Assembly: GCA_038257845.1 (NCBI GenBank)
Contig: JBBSQL010000006.1
Span: 43,856-107,855, forward strand
Length of the DNA stretch: 64,000 nucleotides
From: JAFDXJ01 sp038257845
Lineage (GTDB): Bacteria > Bacteroidota > Bacteroidia > Chitinophagales > Chitinophagaceae
Direction: 5' to 3'
The position numbers were made by a program, and so were the translations under genes. The notes below the pieces were generated by a model. The model did no database searches, was not told the origin of the DNA, and was given only the letters and a program-made list of their open reading frames with translations. Position 1 is the stretch's first letter, and each line of letters starts with the position of its first letter. This document shows positions 1 through 7,842 of the stretch, one piece after another.

Positions 1-66
1 AAAGTGTTACAGGGTTTGGTGAATAAAATTGATAAAACTGTTGTGACGGATGGCGTGCAGGGATAA
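1..66 (+). CDS. 3' end of an unidentified protein gene
   Basis: Frame 1 is open from the window edge for 21 codons and closes with TAA at 64-66. The visible tail ends NKIDKTVVTDGVQG. This is too short to assign a family, and no motif is recognisable. It is listed because an open frame running in from the edge with ordinary codon use fits the end of a real plus-strand gene. No obvious terminator follows immediately; a long imperfect dyad lies at 81-157. Confidence 0.4.
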   Translation, partial: KVLQGLVNKIDKTVVTDGVQG

Positions 67-653
67 AAGCTGTGAGGATAGAAAACTAAAAACGAACAGA
101 TAAAAGATAACAGGTTTAAAAAACAATAAAATTTATCACTTTTCGATTTTAGTTTTTAGCTCTTTTACAAAAGATGCAAAGTAAACCTGGAATTGATCCT
201 TAATCTTTCGTCAGAATACAATTTAGCAAAATTCTTTAATTAAACATTTGTTTCTTTAATACCAGACTAAGCCTGGCTTTTATTGTATCTCCTTAGTGCG
301 CTGCGTTAACACTAAGGGAGAGCACGGAATGTTGAAGTTAAGTAATTTTTTGAAGGGCATCAAAAAAGGAGCTTTCGAATTATTTAATTTTTCTAAATTT
401 ATTTCATTCATATTTCAGGCCAATTTATCTTTCAATTTTTTTTATTTTAAAAGCTGGAAATACAATGGGAATATTTTTGGAAGACTCTGGTATTCTTTTT
501 TTTAATTTTTATGCAGTAGCAAAAAACGGAACTATTTTTCAATGGAAACATTGTGCAGCCAGACCATAAGAAAGTTGAAATTTTATTTGTTTTTTTTTAC
601 AGTTTATGTTGGCTGCTGCCGTTTTGTCTACTTATTTGTGATTATTTTTTTGG
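67..653. other. 587-base non-coding gap with two dyads
   Basis: I see no convincing gene here. Two short plus-strand frames (296-505 and 542-736) are rich in Phe, Lys and Tyr, as expected from translated A+T-rich DNA, and have no domain. Two inverted repeats are visible. One is an imperfect 15-bp dyad (81-95 with 143-157, 13 of 15 positions pairing) around a 47-base loop. The other is a perfect 8-bp stem, CCTTAGTG at 291-298 with CACTAAGG at 310-317, around an 11-base loop, without a clear U-run. Neither matches an RNA family I recognise. Confidence 0.5.
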
Positions 654-1166
654 TTAAAATGGAAACTGTAAAGTTGTTTCAAAAGTCAAGCTGTCACAAG
701 ATTTTAAAGTTTTTGTCTTCGATACAAGTCCGATAAACCAATATAAAATGTATAAATCTTCACTTGTCATTTTACCTGTGTTTTCCTTGAAGTAATTTTT
801 CCCTAAACTGTCTGTAATATAAAATTCTACGTTTGGATGGTCTGTCTTAAAATATACTGTCGTGTCAATTCCTTTACTACAAAACTTGTCAAAACGATTT
901 ATAATACTGTCCCAAGTTGACTTTGCAAATTGTCCTTTATAGTATCCATAATTGTTAGCATTAGGTCCACCATAATAGCTTGCATTTAGCTCCTTGTCAA
1001 CTGAAAGAGCTTGAAATGGACAATTTCCTTCGCACCCAAATCCGGAAAAAGCTACTGTTACTTTTTTAATTGTACTAAGTTTAGTTTGTTCATTTTTTAT
1101 TGTCTCTCCACAAGAAAAAATTACAAATAAAAGTACAAGTATCAGTAAGTTTTTACTAATTGTCAT
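654..1166 (-). CDS. DUF6438-like lipoprotein, function unknown
   Basis: A 170-residue exported lipoprotein. From the start at 1166 the N-terminus is a basic-hydrophobic signal ending in a lipobox (VIFSC, Cys19); a start eight codons upstream at 1190 would only add residues before the signal. The body has the pattern of the DUF6438 family: a short strand, then a Gly/Cys cluster (SGFGCEGNCPFQ), then an aromatic-rich stretch with YYGG. The family's function is unknown to me. It is the first of a set of small minus-strand genes at the accessory left end, separated from the next by about 220 bases of non-coding DNA. Family assignment is from the Cys-Gly-x-Cys-Pro region only. Confidence 0.65.
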   Translation of the reverse strand: MTISKNLLILVLLFVIFSCGETIKNEQTKLSTIKKVTVAFSGFGCEGNCPFQALSVDKELNASYYGGPNANNYGYYKGQFAKSTWDSIINRFDKFCSKGIDTTVYFKTDHPNVEFYITDSLGKNYFKENTGKMTSEDLYILYWFIGLVSKTKTLKSCDSLTFETTLQFPF

Positions 1167-1385
1167 TCGGTTGCAGCTTACGGAACGCATTTATGCAGGC
1201 CAGGAAATATCGTTCCGTCAGTTCGGAACTGTTGCCTAATTTATAACTTAAAGTTCATTGTTACTACTATCGCTCAATAAAGAAATTTCAGCCCGGAATT
1301 ACTGCTCAATAATGAACAAAAAGTTCATCGTTTTTTCGTCAGCCCCGCTTATGAAAAACTGCATGTAAGACGGCGTTTTATTGTC

Positions 1386-1697
1386 CTAAAGCTTGATTGA
1401 TAGCTGCAATTTTCCACCGAAACCAAGTTCAACAATTTTCTGCAATGTAGAAATGCGCACGTCTTTAATGTTGTTTTCAACCCTTGAAATATAAGCTTTG
1501 TTTGTGCCGCATTTTTCCGCAAGCTGCTCTTGTGTCAAACCTTGTTCAAGTCTTGCTTCTTGAATTAAGGCACCAAGTTTAAATGCTTCAAATCCTTTGT
1601 CTAATTTGTCACGTTTGGCAGTACCCACTTTACCATAATGCTCGTCCTTAAATTGAGCAAGTGTCTTAATGTTTTTATTTGCTTTCATAATATTCAT
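1386..1697 (-). CDS. higA: HigA-type antitoxin, XRE/Cro helix-turn-helix
   Basis: A 103-residue DNA-binding antitoxin. Residues about 40-95 form a classic HTH_3 fold: LIQEARLEQGLTQEQLAEK is helix 1-2 and the recognition helix follows in GTNKAYISRVE. In HigBA pairs this protein binds its partner and represses their shared promoter. The toxin reading frame (1675-2023, same strand) overlaps its start by 23 bases, so the two would be translationally coupled, with the toxin first as is usual for HigBA. A second ATG three codons in (1688) is possible. The antitoxin frame is intact even though the toxin frame is broken. Confidence 0.85.
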   Translation of the reverse strand: MNIMKANKNIKTLAQFKDEHYGKVGTAKRDKLDKGFEAFKLGALIQEARLEQGLTQEQLAEKCGTNKAYISRVENNIKDVRISTLQKIVELGFGGKLQLSIKL

Positions 1698-2023
1698 TTT
1701 TTATTTTTAATGCTTTTTCAATTTCTTGGTTCGGTGTCTTTTGGGTTTTCTTTTGAAACCCATTTGCAAGAACAACTAAATTTCCTTCGTCAAAAAAGCA
1801 AAATATTCTAAAAAATGTCATTCCCGCTTTGAACTCTTATTTCGAAAAGTTTGTCTGTGCCTGCCAGATATTTTATATAAGTTTCAGGCACTTTCTCAAT
1901 AATTTCAATTAAATCAAAAGTCCAAACAATTTTGTCCTTAACCTTTTGTCGTTGTTTCACAAAGAAATCAATGAAGTATTCTTTGTAAAAGATGATGGTC
2001 CTTATTTTATTGGTTGGGTTCAA
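1675..2023 (-). pseudogene. higB: HigB/Gp49-like toxin, frameshifted at a T6 run
   Basis: A RelE/ParE-superfamily (Gp49-like, HigB) mRNA interferase toxin read in two pieces. The first frame starts at ATG 2023 and encodes about 71 residues (including KEYFIDFFVKQRQKVKDK and LFEIRVQSGNDIF), then meets TAG. Skipping one T of a six-T run near 1808-1815 opens a second frame that continues the family pattern: RIFCFFDEGNLVVLANGFQ, then KKTQKTPNQEIEKALK, ending YYESK with TAA at 1675-1677 inside the antitoxin gene. Rejoined, the protein is about 115 residues, the normal family length. The shift could be a true inactivating indel, a sequencing error, or transcriptional slippage/frameshifting at the homopolymer. 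The family call is firm; the inactivity is not. Confidence 0.8.
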
Positions 2024-2027
2024 GTTT

Positions 2028-2058
2028 CAAAGATACAAGAGTTGTCCAAATGTACAAC
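2028..2058 (-). promoter_or_regulatory. Predicted higBA promoter with overlapping dyad
   Basis: Read on the minus strand, GTTG (2055-2058) is followed after 19 bases by TATCTTTG (2028-2035). This fits the Bacteroidota -33/-7 promoter pattern. The -7 element ends five bases before the toxin ATG, so the transcript would be nearly leaderless. An imperfect dyad with GTTGT/ACAAC arms (2041-2058) sits in the -33 to -7 interval, where HigA autorepression would be expected. This is a motif match only. Confidence 0.45.
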
Positions 2059-2252
2059 AATGTTTTTTCACTCAATTTAAAATTTCAGGTCAGAATTTTG
2101 TCAGCAAAATGGCTGCTTACGTTCCGCCGCTTCGCGTCAGTTGCGAACTTCGTATCTGATTATATTCTGAAAGATAAAAATTCTTTCGAAATGTAAACGA
2201 GAACTTACAACAAAATTTTTAATTGCGCGAAACAACTGTTAGGATTAGGCGC

Positions 2253-2660
2253 TTACTTCTTTATGTATTCTTTTGCCGTCATTACAGGAAGCTTTGAACT
2301 TTTAAAGTCCTTTTTATTTCTTGTAATTATAATGTCAACTTCATTTTCAATTGCGGTATGGTATTGAATTGCATTTTCAAAATCCTTAAATTTAGAAACC
2401 AGGGCGAGTTCTACAATTTTATCATCTAATGCAGAAACTTTTACTAATACTTTAAATTTGATTAATGTTTTTCGCGCTTCATCTAGCTTTTGATATTTAT
2501 TTAATAGATAATGAGTATTTGCAAATGTCAGTGCAGAAACAAAAAGTTCAACTTTATTATTATCAGCAAGTGTAAATAATTCTTGTGCTTCCTGAAAAAA
2601 TTCTTCTCTTTTAGAAAGTAAATCAATGACAATATTTGTGTCAACTAACAATTTTTCCAT
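2253..2660 (-). CDS. PIN-domain ribonuclease toxin (VapC-like)
   Basis: A 135-residue single-domain PIN protein, expected to cleave RNA using Mg2+ or Mn2+. The acidic residues expected of the fold are visible: Asp7 in LLVDTN at the N-terminus, Asp93 and Glu95 in KFKDFENAIQ, and Asp109/Asp118 around IIITRNKKDF near the C-terminus. Length is normal. Its ATG overlaps the stop of the upstream antitoxin by one base (TAATG), a sign of translational coupling. It lies in the toxin-antitoxin cluster next to higBA. The pair reads as intact. PIN function as a toxin is family knowledge; the target RNA cannot be read from sequence. Confidence 0.88.
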   Translation of the reverse strand: MEKLLVDTNIVIDLLSKREEFFQEAQELFTLADNNKVELFVSALTFANTHYLLNKYQKLDEARKTLIKFKVLVKVSALDDKIVELALVSKFKDFENAIQYHTAIENEVDIIITRNKKDFKSSKLPVMTAKEYIKK

Positions 2661-2902
2661 TATAAGTATTTTTTAGAAAGATAATCTTTGTAATCCTTTT
2701 GGTCACTATAGTTTCCGCTTGGAATTACTCCGGTTAAACTTTCCACTAACGGACTAACTTTGGATTTTTTCTCAGACCTTTTGGTTAAAGAATCAAGATA
2801 GTTTTCAATAAGTTTTGAAAGGCTAACACTATTCGTTTTTGCATAGATTTTGGCTTGTTCGATAACGCCTTTGTCGAGATTTAATGTGAGTTTAGTATTC
2901 AT
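2660..2902 (-). CDS. DUF6364-type antitoxin of the PIN pair
   Basis: An 80-residue protein with a ribbon-helix-helix-like N-terminus: TKLTLNLDKGVIEQAKIYA followed by KTNSVSLSKLIENYL, the usual strand-helix-helix of small DNA-binding antitoxins. The C-terminal half is charged and probably wraps the toxin. It matches the DUF6364 family, usually found directly upstream of PIN toxins in Bacteroidota. The stop shares one base with the toxin start. A perfect 10-bp palindrome (ATTACGTAAT, 2935-2944) lies about 33 bases upstream of the ATG and is a candidate operator for autoregulation. Confidence 0.8.
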   Translation of the reverse strand: MNTKLTLNLDKGVIEQAKIYAKTNSVSLSKLIENYLDSLTKRSEKKSKVSPLVESLTGVIPSGNYSDQKDYKDYLSKKYL

Positions 2903-2972
2903 GATAAATGTATTATGTACAAAAACAATAATTTATTACGTAATGCGTGAGTTTCGTTGCGCTTACCAGGAA

Positions 2973-3048
2973 CATGCTAACATTTAATTTTCCCATATTT
3001 TTTTAATACGCATTCTAACATTAAATTTTGCGCTATTTTTTTAATATC
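2973..3048. repeat. Two tandem copies of a 38-bp A/T-rich repeat
   Basis: Copy 1 (2973-3010) and copy 2 (3011-3048) both begin CAT[G/T]CTAACATT, run through AATTTT and share ATTTTTTTAATA near the end. They differ at roughly six positions. A third copy starts (CATT at 3049) and then diverges. The repeat lies at the boundary between the accessory cluster and the metalloprotease gene, upstream of that gene's ATG at 3141. Role unknown: regulatory direct repeat, remnant of a mobile element end, or a simple duplication. Confidence 0.75.
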
Positions 3049-3140
3049 CATTGATTTATTAGATAAATTAAAAACATTTGCGCTGCTTTTTACTATATTT
3101 CCATTCGATAACCTTTCAATCAAAAAAATCAAGAAATTTT

Positions 3141-5768
3141 ATGAAAAAAATTTTGCTCTTAACGGCAATTATTGGCGGAACATTTTTTGCCGCGAATGCA
3201 CAAAACAAATCAGGCCTGTGGCGGCCTTTGAAGGAGTCCGCACTTACTCAAACAGGTAAAAATGTCTTTGCCAAAAATTATAAACCGGATGCTTTTATAG
3301 TGTATGCTTTGGATGAAAATGCCATGGGCAATATGCTCCGGCAGGCGCCTTCCAATAAAACGACGAGCGCAGCCAAATCGAATTTCATTATTACCATACC
3401 TGTTTCCGATGGTTCTCTGGAATCTTTCAGTGTAGTGGAAGCTTCTGTAATGTCACCTGAATTACAGGCAAAACACCCGGAGATCCGTGCGTATGCAGGT
3501 CAGGGTATAACACATCCCGGATCAATCATCCGTTTTGATATGACACCATTGGGTTTTCATGCCATGGTTATTTCACCGGATCGTAAAACCATTTATATCA
3601 ACCCGGTTGACCGCGATAATAAATACTATATCGTATTTGACCGCAACCATTTATCCAAAGAAAAATCTGTCTTTGATTGCAGCATGGAAGCCGCGATAGA
3701 TCAGCCTTTCCAGGGAAATGCAGTGGCGAATAAAAATGCAGATGATAGTAAATTACGCACCTATCGCCTGGCACTTTGTGTGACCGGCGAATTTTCAGTA
3801 GCGGCCTTAAATGGCGCAGGAGGAACAGATGCTCAAAAGAAAGCCATTGTTTTAGCCGACCTCACTACAGACCTCGTAAGGGCAAATGGAATTTATGAAA
3901 CTGATTTCGGTATCAGCATGGAATTTGTGACCAATGAAACCGACCTTATTTATCTTGATCCGGCAACAGATCCCTGGACAACTACAAGTTCCTGGAACAG
4001 CAAAACGCAAATAACCTGCGATAATGTGATCGGTAATGCCAACTATGATATTGGCCACCTCATCGCACATGTTGCAACTACAGGTTCTAATAATGGTAAT
4101 GCAGGTTGTATTGGTTGTGTATGTAAAACAGGCAGCAAGGGCAGCGGTTTCAGCGCTCATACAGATGTTACAGGCGACCCGCTTGTAGTGGATTACTGGA
4201 CGCATGAAATGGGCCACCAATATGGCGCTAACCATACTTTTGATTTTAGTTATGAAGGTACAATCGCACAGGTTGAGCCTGGTAGCGGATCAACGATCAT
4301 GGGATATGCAGGCATCACAGGCGCAACAGATTTGCAGCCACATAGTGATCCTTATTTTAACGCGATCAATATTCAGCAAGTTACAGATTATATAAAAACA
4401 GGTGTGGGCGCTTGTGGTGTTGTTACAAGCACTGGTGATGCTACACCTACTGCTAATGCAGGCGCGAATTATACGGTTCCTAAAAGCACACCTTTTGCTT
4501 TGACAGGCTCAGGCACTGATGCAGATGGTGGTGATGTATTGAGTTATGTGTGGGAGCAAAATGACAAATACATTAGTGGTTCATCTAATAAATATCCTAA
4601 CTCAACTGTAACTACAGGGCCTGTTTTCCGGTCTTATACACCGACAACTTCACCAGTTAGAACTTTCCCCGCACTGGCATCCATCCTTGATGGAACGAAT
4701 ACCAATAAATGGGAAGTATTGCCTTCTATAAACCGGACTTTGAATTTCCGTTTTACAGTAAGAGATAACCATGCAGGTGGTGGAAATAATAACAGCGATG
4801 ATGCAGTAGTAACTGTTGTAAATACTTCTGGTCCTTTTGTAGTAACTCAGCCGAATACAAATGTTTCATGGGCTGGAAATTCTAACCAAACAATTACATG
4901 GGATGTTGCAAGTACAAATACGGGTGCTGTTAGTTGCAGTAATGTAAAAATATCACTTAGTACAGATGGCGGATTGACTTTCCCAACTGTCTTAGCTGCA
5001 AGTACAGCAAATGATGGTTCTGAAAATTTGATGATTCCAAATTCACCTTCATCTAATTGCCGTATCAAAGTAGAAGCCGTTGGAAATATATTTTTCGATA
5101 TTTCTAATACAGATTTCTCGATCACCACTGGCACTTCACAATGCCCCGGCATGTATGACTTGACCGTGCATAAAAACTTTTATACAGCCGTTGCAATTCC
5201 GTTTAATACAGATATAGATGGAACGTTGCAAACAGGCACAGATAAGGATATGTACAAATTCACTATTACAAATGGTGGTACAATAAATATCTCACTGGAT
5301 AACCTGGCCGCGGACTTTGATTTACTTTTATACAATAGTTCTAAAACGCTGATCGCAAGATCAAAAAAACGCGGAACTTTGGCTGAAAGCATCAATGCAA
5401 CAGTAACGCCTGGTTTGTATTATACAAAAGTAGTTCCATTTAGTGGCGCAAGCAGTTCACAGTGTTATACGTTGAATGTTGGCCTGGGTAGTGCTTCTAA
5501 ATTTGTACAAACTGTTACAGAAGAATCAATGGATATGGTCACTTATCCGAACCCCGTACACGATATGCTTACATTGCATATTCCAAAATTTGCACCAACA
5601 GATATGCTTACCATTTATGATATGAATGGCAAAGTGATGGTTTCACAAAAGATCACGCAAAGCAATACGGTGATCAATGTGCAGCGCTTCAACAAAGGCA
5701 TGTTCTTTGTGAAGATTACTGAAGCTGATGGCGATGAAACATACAGTTCCAAGTTTCTGAAGCAGTAA
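3141..5768 (+). CDS. Secreted M12B-like zinc metalloprotease, T9SS cargo
   Basis: An 875-residue exported metalloprotease. The ATG at 3141 is chosen over a frame start at 3078 because it begins a clear signal peptide (MKKILLLTAIIGG, ending NAQ). Residues about 20-205 are a pro-region. The catalytic domain begins near 207 (YRLALCVTGEFS) and carries the reprolysin-type site HEMGHQYGANH, with zinc ligands His355, His359 and His365, and a Met-turn (STIMGYAG) about 30 residues later. A beta-sandwich region follows, then a PPC-like domain (about 668-785). The last roughly 75 residues have the type A T9SS sorting pattern (TYPNPVHDMLTLHI). It is likely secreted across the outer membrane and then cleaved at the tail. 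A strong terminator follows. Confidence 0.9.
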   Translation: MKKILLLTAIIGGTFFAANAQNKSGLWRPLKESALTQTGKNVFAKNYKPDAFIVYALDENAMGNMLRQAPSNKTTSAAKSNFIITIPVSDGSLESFSVVEASVMSPELQAKHPEIRAYAGQGITHPGSIIRFDMTPLGFHAMVISPDRKTIYINPVDRDNKYYIVFDRNHLSKEKSVFDCSMEAAIDQPFQGNAVANKNADDSKLRTYRLALCVTGEFSVAALNGAGGTDAQKKAIVLADLTTDLVRANGIYETDFGISMEFVTNETDLIYLDPATDPWTTTSSWNSKTQITCDNVIGNANYDIGHLIAHVATTGSNNGNAGCIGCVCKTGSKGSGFSAHTDVTGDPLVVDYWTHEMGHQYGANHTFDFSYEGTIAQVEPGSGSTIMGYAGITGATDLQPHSDPYFNAINIQQVTDYIKTGVGACGVVTSTGDATPTANAGANYTVPKSTPFALTGSGTDADGGDVLSYVWEQNDKYISGSSNKYPNSTVTTGPVFRSYTPTTSPVRTFPALASILDGTNTNKWEVLPSINRTLNFRFTVRDNHAGGGNNNSDDAVVTVVNTSGPFVVTQPNTNVSWAGNSNQTITWDVASTNTGAVSCSNVKISLSTDGGLTFPTVLAASTANDGSENLMIPNSPSSNCRIKVEAVGNIFFDISNTDFSITTGTSQCPGMYDLTVHKNFYTAVAIPFNTDIDGTLQTGTDKDMYKFTITNGGTINISLDNLAADFDLLLYNSSKTLIARSKKRGTLAESINATVTPGLYYTKVVPFSGASSSQCYTLNVGLGSASKFVQTVTEESMDMVTYPNPVHDMLTLHIPKFAPTDMLTIYDMNGKVMVSQKITQSNTVINVQRFNKGMFFVKITEADGDETYSSKFLKQ

Positions 5769-5790
5769 TTTTTTAAATAAAAAGAATATA

Positions 5791-5821
5791 GAAGTTGTCC
5801 AAAAGACAACTTCTTTTTTTT
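5791..5821 (+). terminator. Intrinsic terminator after the metalloprotease gene
   Basis: A perfect 9-bp stem, GAAGTTGTC (5791-5799) with GACAACTTC (5805-5813), closes a five-base loop and runs into a T8 tract. It lies 22 bases after the stop codon and ends the protease transcript before mutL. Confidence 0.9.
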
Positions 5822-5908
5822 GCCTGAAATCTTCATTACGAACACAAAACATATTTTACAATTCAGGGAAAATTTAAAGCGTATTTTTAGCCCTCTTAAA
5901 AAAGCATT

Positions 5909-7720
5909 GTGACAGATATTATTTTATTATTACCCGACAACATTGCCAACCAGATCGCTGCCGGTGAAGTGATTCAACGACCGGCAAGCGCGGTAAAAGA
6001 ATTGTTGGAAAATGCAGTGGATGCCGAAGCAACGCATATTCAACTGATCATCGGGGACGCGGGAAAAGCACTCGTGCAGGTTATTGATAATGGAAAGGGG
6101 ATGAGTGAAACCGATGCCAGGCTTTGTTTTGAGCGGCATGCAACCAGTAAAATAAAAAATATAGAAGACCTGTTTCATATCCGCACAATGGGATTTCGCG
6201 GTGAAGCACTTGCCTCCATCGCCGCCGTTGCACAGGTGGAAATGAAAACAAAAAGGGCAGAAGATACGCTGGGAGTAATGCTCACCGTGGAGAATAGCGT
6301 AGTGACGAGACAGGAACCCTGCGCATGCCCGGTGGGAACGAATATCTGCATGAAAAATTTATTTTTTAATGTTCCTGCAAGGCGCAATTTTTTAAAAAGT
6401 AATGCCGCGGAAATGCGCCATATTATTGAAGAATTTATGCGTGTGGCAATGGCATTTCCCAAAATATTTTTTTCACTCGTACATAATGGCCAGGAAGTTT
6501 TTCACCTTGATCCCGGTACACATAAACAACGCATTCTGCAGTTGCTCGGAAATCATTATGCATCCAAACTTGTAACGGTAAATGAAGAAACCGATTACAT
6601 GAATATTTATGGGTTTACGGGAAAGCCGGATTCCGCGAAGAAAACACGCGGCGATCAATATCTTTTTGTCAACAACCGGTTTATCAAAAGTCCTTACCTG
6701 AATCACGCGGTAATGAGCGCTTTCCAGGATATGATAACCAAAGACAGTTTTCCTTTATATGTTTTATACATTGATCTTGATCCTTCCGTAGTGGATATTA
6801 ATGTGCATCCCACAAAACAGGAAATAAAATTTGAGGATGAAAAAATAATGTATGCATTTGTACAGGCTGCGATAAAACATGCATTGGCTCAATTCAGTAT
6901 TTCACCTTCACTTGATTTTACTTTGAATGCAGACATTCAGCAATTAGATGCAGTAAGTAAACCCTTCAGTGCAGAGAAACAACAACAAGCCGCTTCATCC
7001 GGTTTGTACCAGGCTTTTACCCAAAAAAACCAGGCGCACCTGATCACGCCGGACAGCAATTTAAAAAACTGGAAAGATTTTTTTGTGCCCGCAGAAATGT
7101 CACAAGCGGCGCAACAAATTTTACCCGTAAGACATACAGAAAAAAAAGTGTTGACGGATACGCCATTGATGCAATTGCATCAAACGTATATCATCGCTGC
7201 ATGTGAAAGTGGCTTCATGCTAATACACCAGCAACTGGCACATGAAAGAATTTTATATGATAAATTCATTTCTTTTTCTAAAGAAAAAAAAGCATCTATC
7301 CAGCAAAGCCTTTTCCCGCAAACATTACAGCTCACACCCGATGACAGTATTTTATTAGAAAGCCTTTTGCCGGACCTGCTGGAACTCGGATACCAGGTAG
7401 AGCCTTTTGGCAATCATGCTTTTTTGATACAGGGAACGCCTGCGGATATTCCAGTGGGAAATGAAAAAAATGCCATTGAAACTTTACTCGATCAATACAA
7501 ACATTCCGGCTCCGATGTAAGATTGAGTACAAGAGAAAAACTTACCCGTTGTCTCGCGCGGCAGCACGCTGTAAAAGCCGGAGATCCACTTCCACAAAAG
7601 GAAATGCAGGCATTAATTCAATCTTTATTTGAATGTATGAATCCAAATATCACTCCTTCAGGAATACCTGTTTTCCTGGAATTTCGTAAAGATTATATTG
7701 ATAAAATGTTTGAAAAATAA
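5909..7720 (+). CDS. mutL: DNA mismatch repair protein MutL
   Basis: A 603-residue MutL. The start is GTG at 5909; no in-frame ATG exists near the conserved N-terminus (LPDNIANQIAAGEV). The GHKL ATPase motifs are intact: ELLENAVDA (31-39, catalytic Glu34), DNGKGM (60-65) and GFRGEAL (95-101). The N-terminal half ends with the HPTKQEIKF signature. A variable linker leads to the C-terminal dimerisation domain (about 410-603). The usual nuclease motif DQHAxxExxxxE reads HQQLAHERILYD here (440-451), and the later Cys motifs are also altered (ARQHAVKAG; TPSGIP at 582-587). So this MutL probably recruits partners but does not nick DNA itself. It is flanked by the protease terminator and a TonB receptor and appears monocistronic. 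Confidence 0.95.
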   Translation: MTDIILLLPDNIANQIAAGEVIQRPASAVKELLENAVDAEATHIQLIIGDAGKALVQVIDNGKGMSETDARLCFERHATSKIKNIEDLFHIRTMGFRGEALASIAAVAQVEMKTKRAEDTLGVMLTVENSVVTRQEPCACPVGTNICMKNLFFNVPARRNFLKSNAAEMRHIIEEFMRVAMAFPKIFFSLVHNGQEVFHLDPGTHKQRILQLLGNHYASKLVTVNEETDYMNIYGFTGKPDSAKKTRGDQYLFVNNRFIKSPYLNHAVMSAFQDMITKDSFPLYVLYIDLDPSVVDINVHPTKQEIKFEDEKIMYAFVQAAIKHALAQFSISPSLDFTLNADIQQLDAVSKPFSAEKQQQAASSGLYQAFTQKNQAHLITPDSNLKNWKDFFVPAEMSQAAQQILPVRHTEKKVLTDTPLMQLHQTYIIAACESGFMLIHQQLAHERILYDKFISFSKEKKASIQQSLFPQTLQLTPDDSILLESLLPDLLELGYQVEPFGNHAFLIQGTPADIPVGNEKNAIETLLDQYKHSGSDVRLSTREKLTRCLARQHAVKAGDPLPQKEMQALIQSLFECMNPNITPSGIPVFLEFRKDYIDKMFEK

Positions 7721-7842
7721 TATCTATTTTTTCCAAATAACTAAGTTTTGTTTCATTCTTATTTCTACTTTTTAAAAAGTGTAAAAATAAAAATTGAAGA
7801 TTGAGTATTTCATATTAATTTGCTCTTCAAACTAAATTATTT

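Noticed and set aside
296..736. Two short plus-strand frames (69 and 64 codons) in the left gap
   Set aside because: Composition reflects A+T-rich DNA, no domain or signal peptide, and the second overlaps the lipoprotein gene.
2024..2252. Integron attC sites between the accessory genes
   Set aside because: GTTAGGA and similar boxes occur, but no paired RYYYAAC/GTTRRRY cores in a proper dyad, and no integrase in the window.
3852..4235. 127-codon minus-strand frame inside the metalloprotease gene
   Set aside because: Antisense shadow over the catalytic region; Cys/Ile-rich with no domain.
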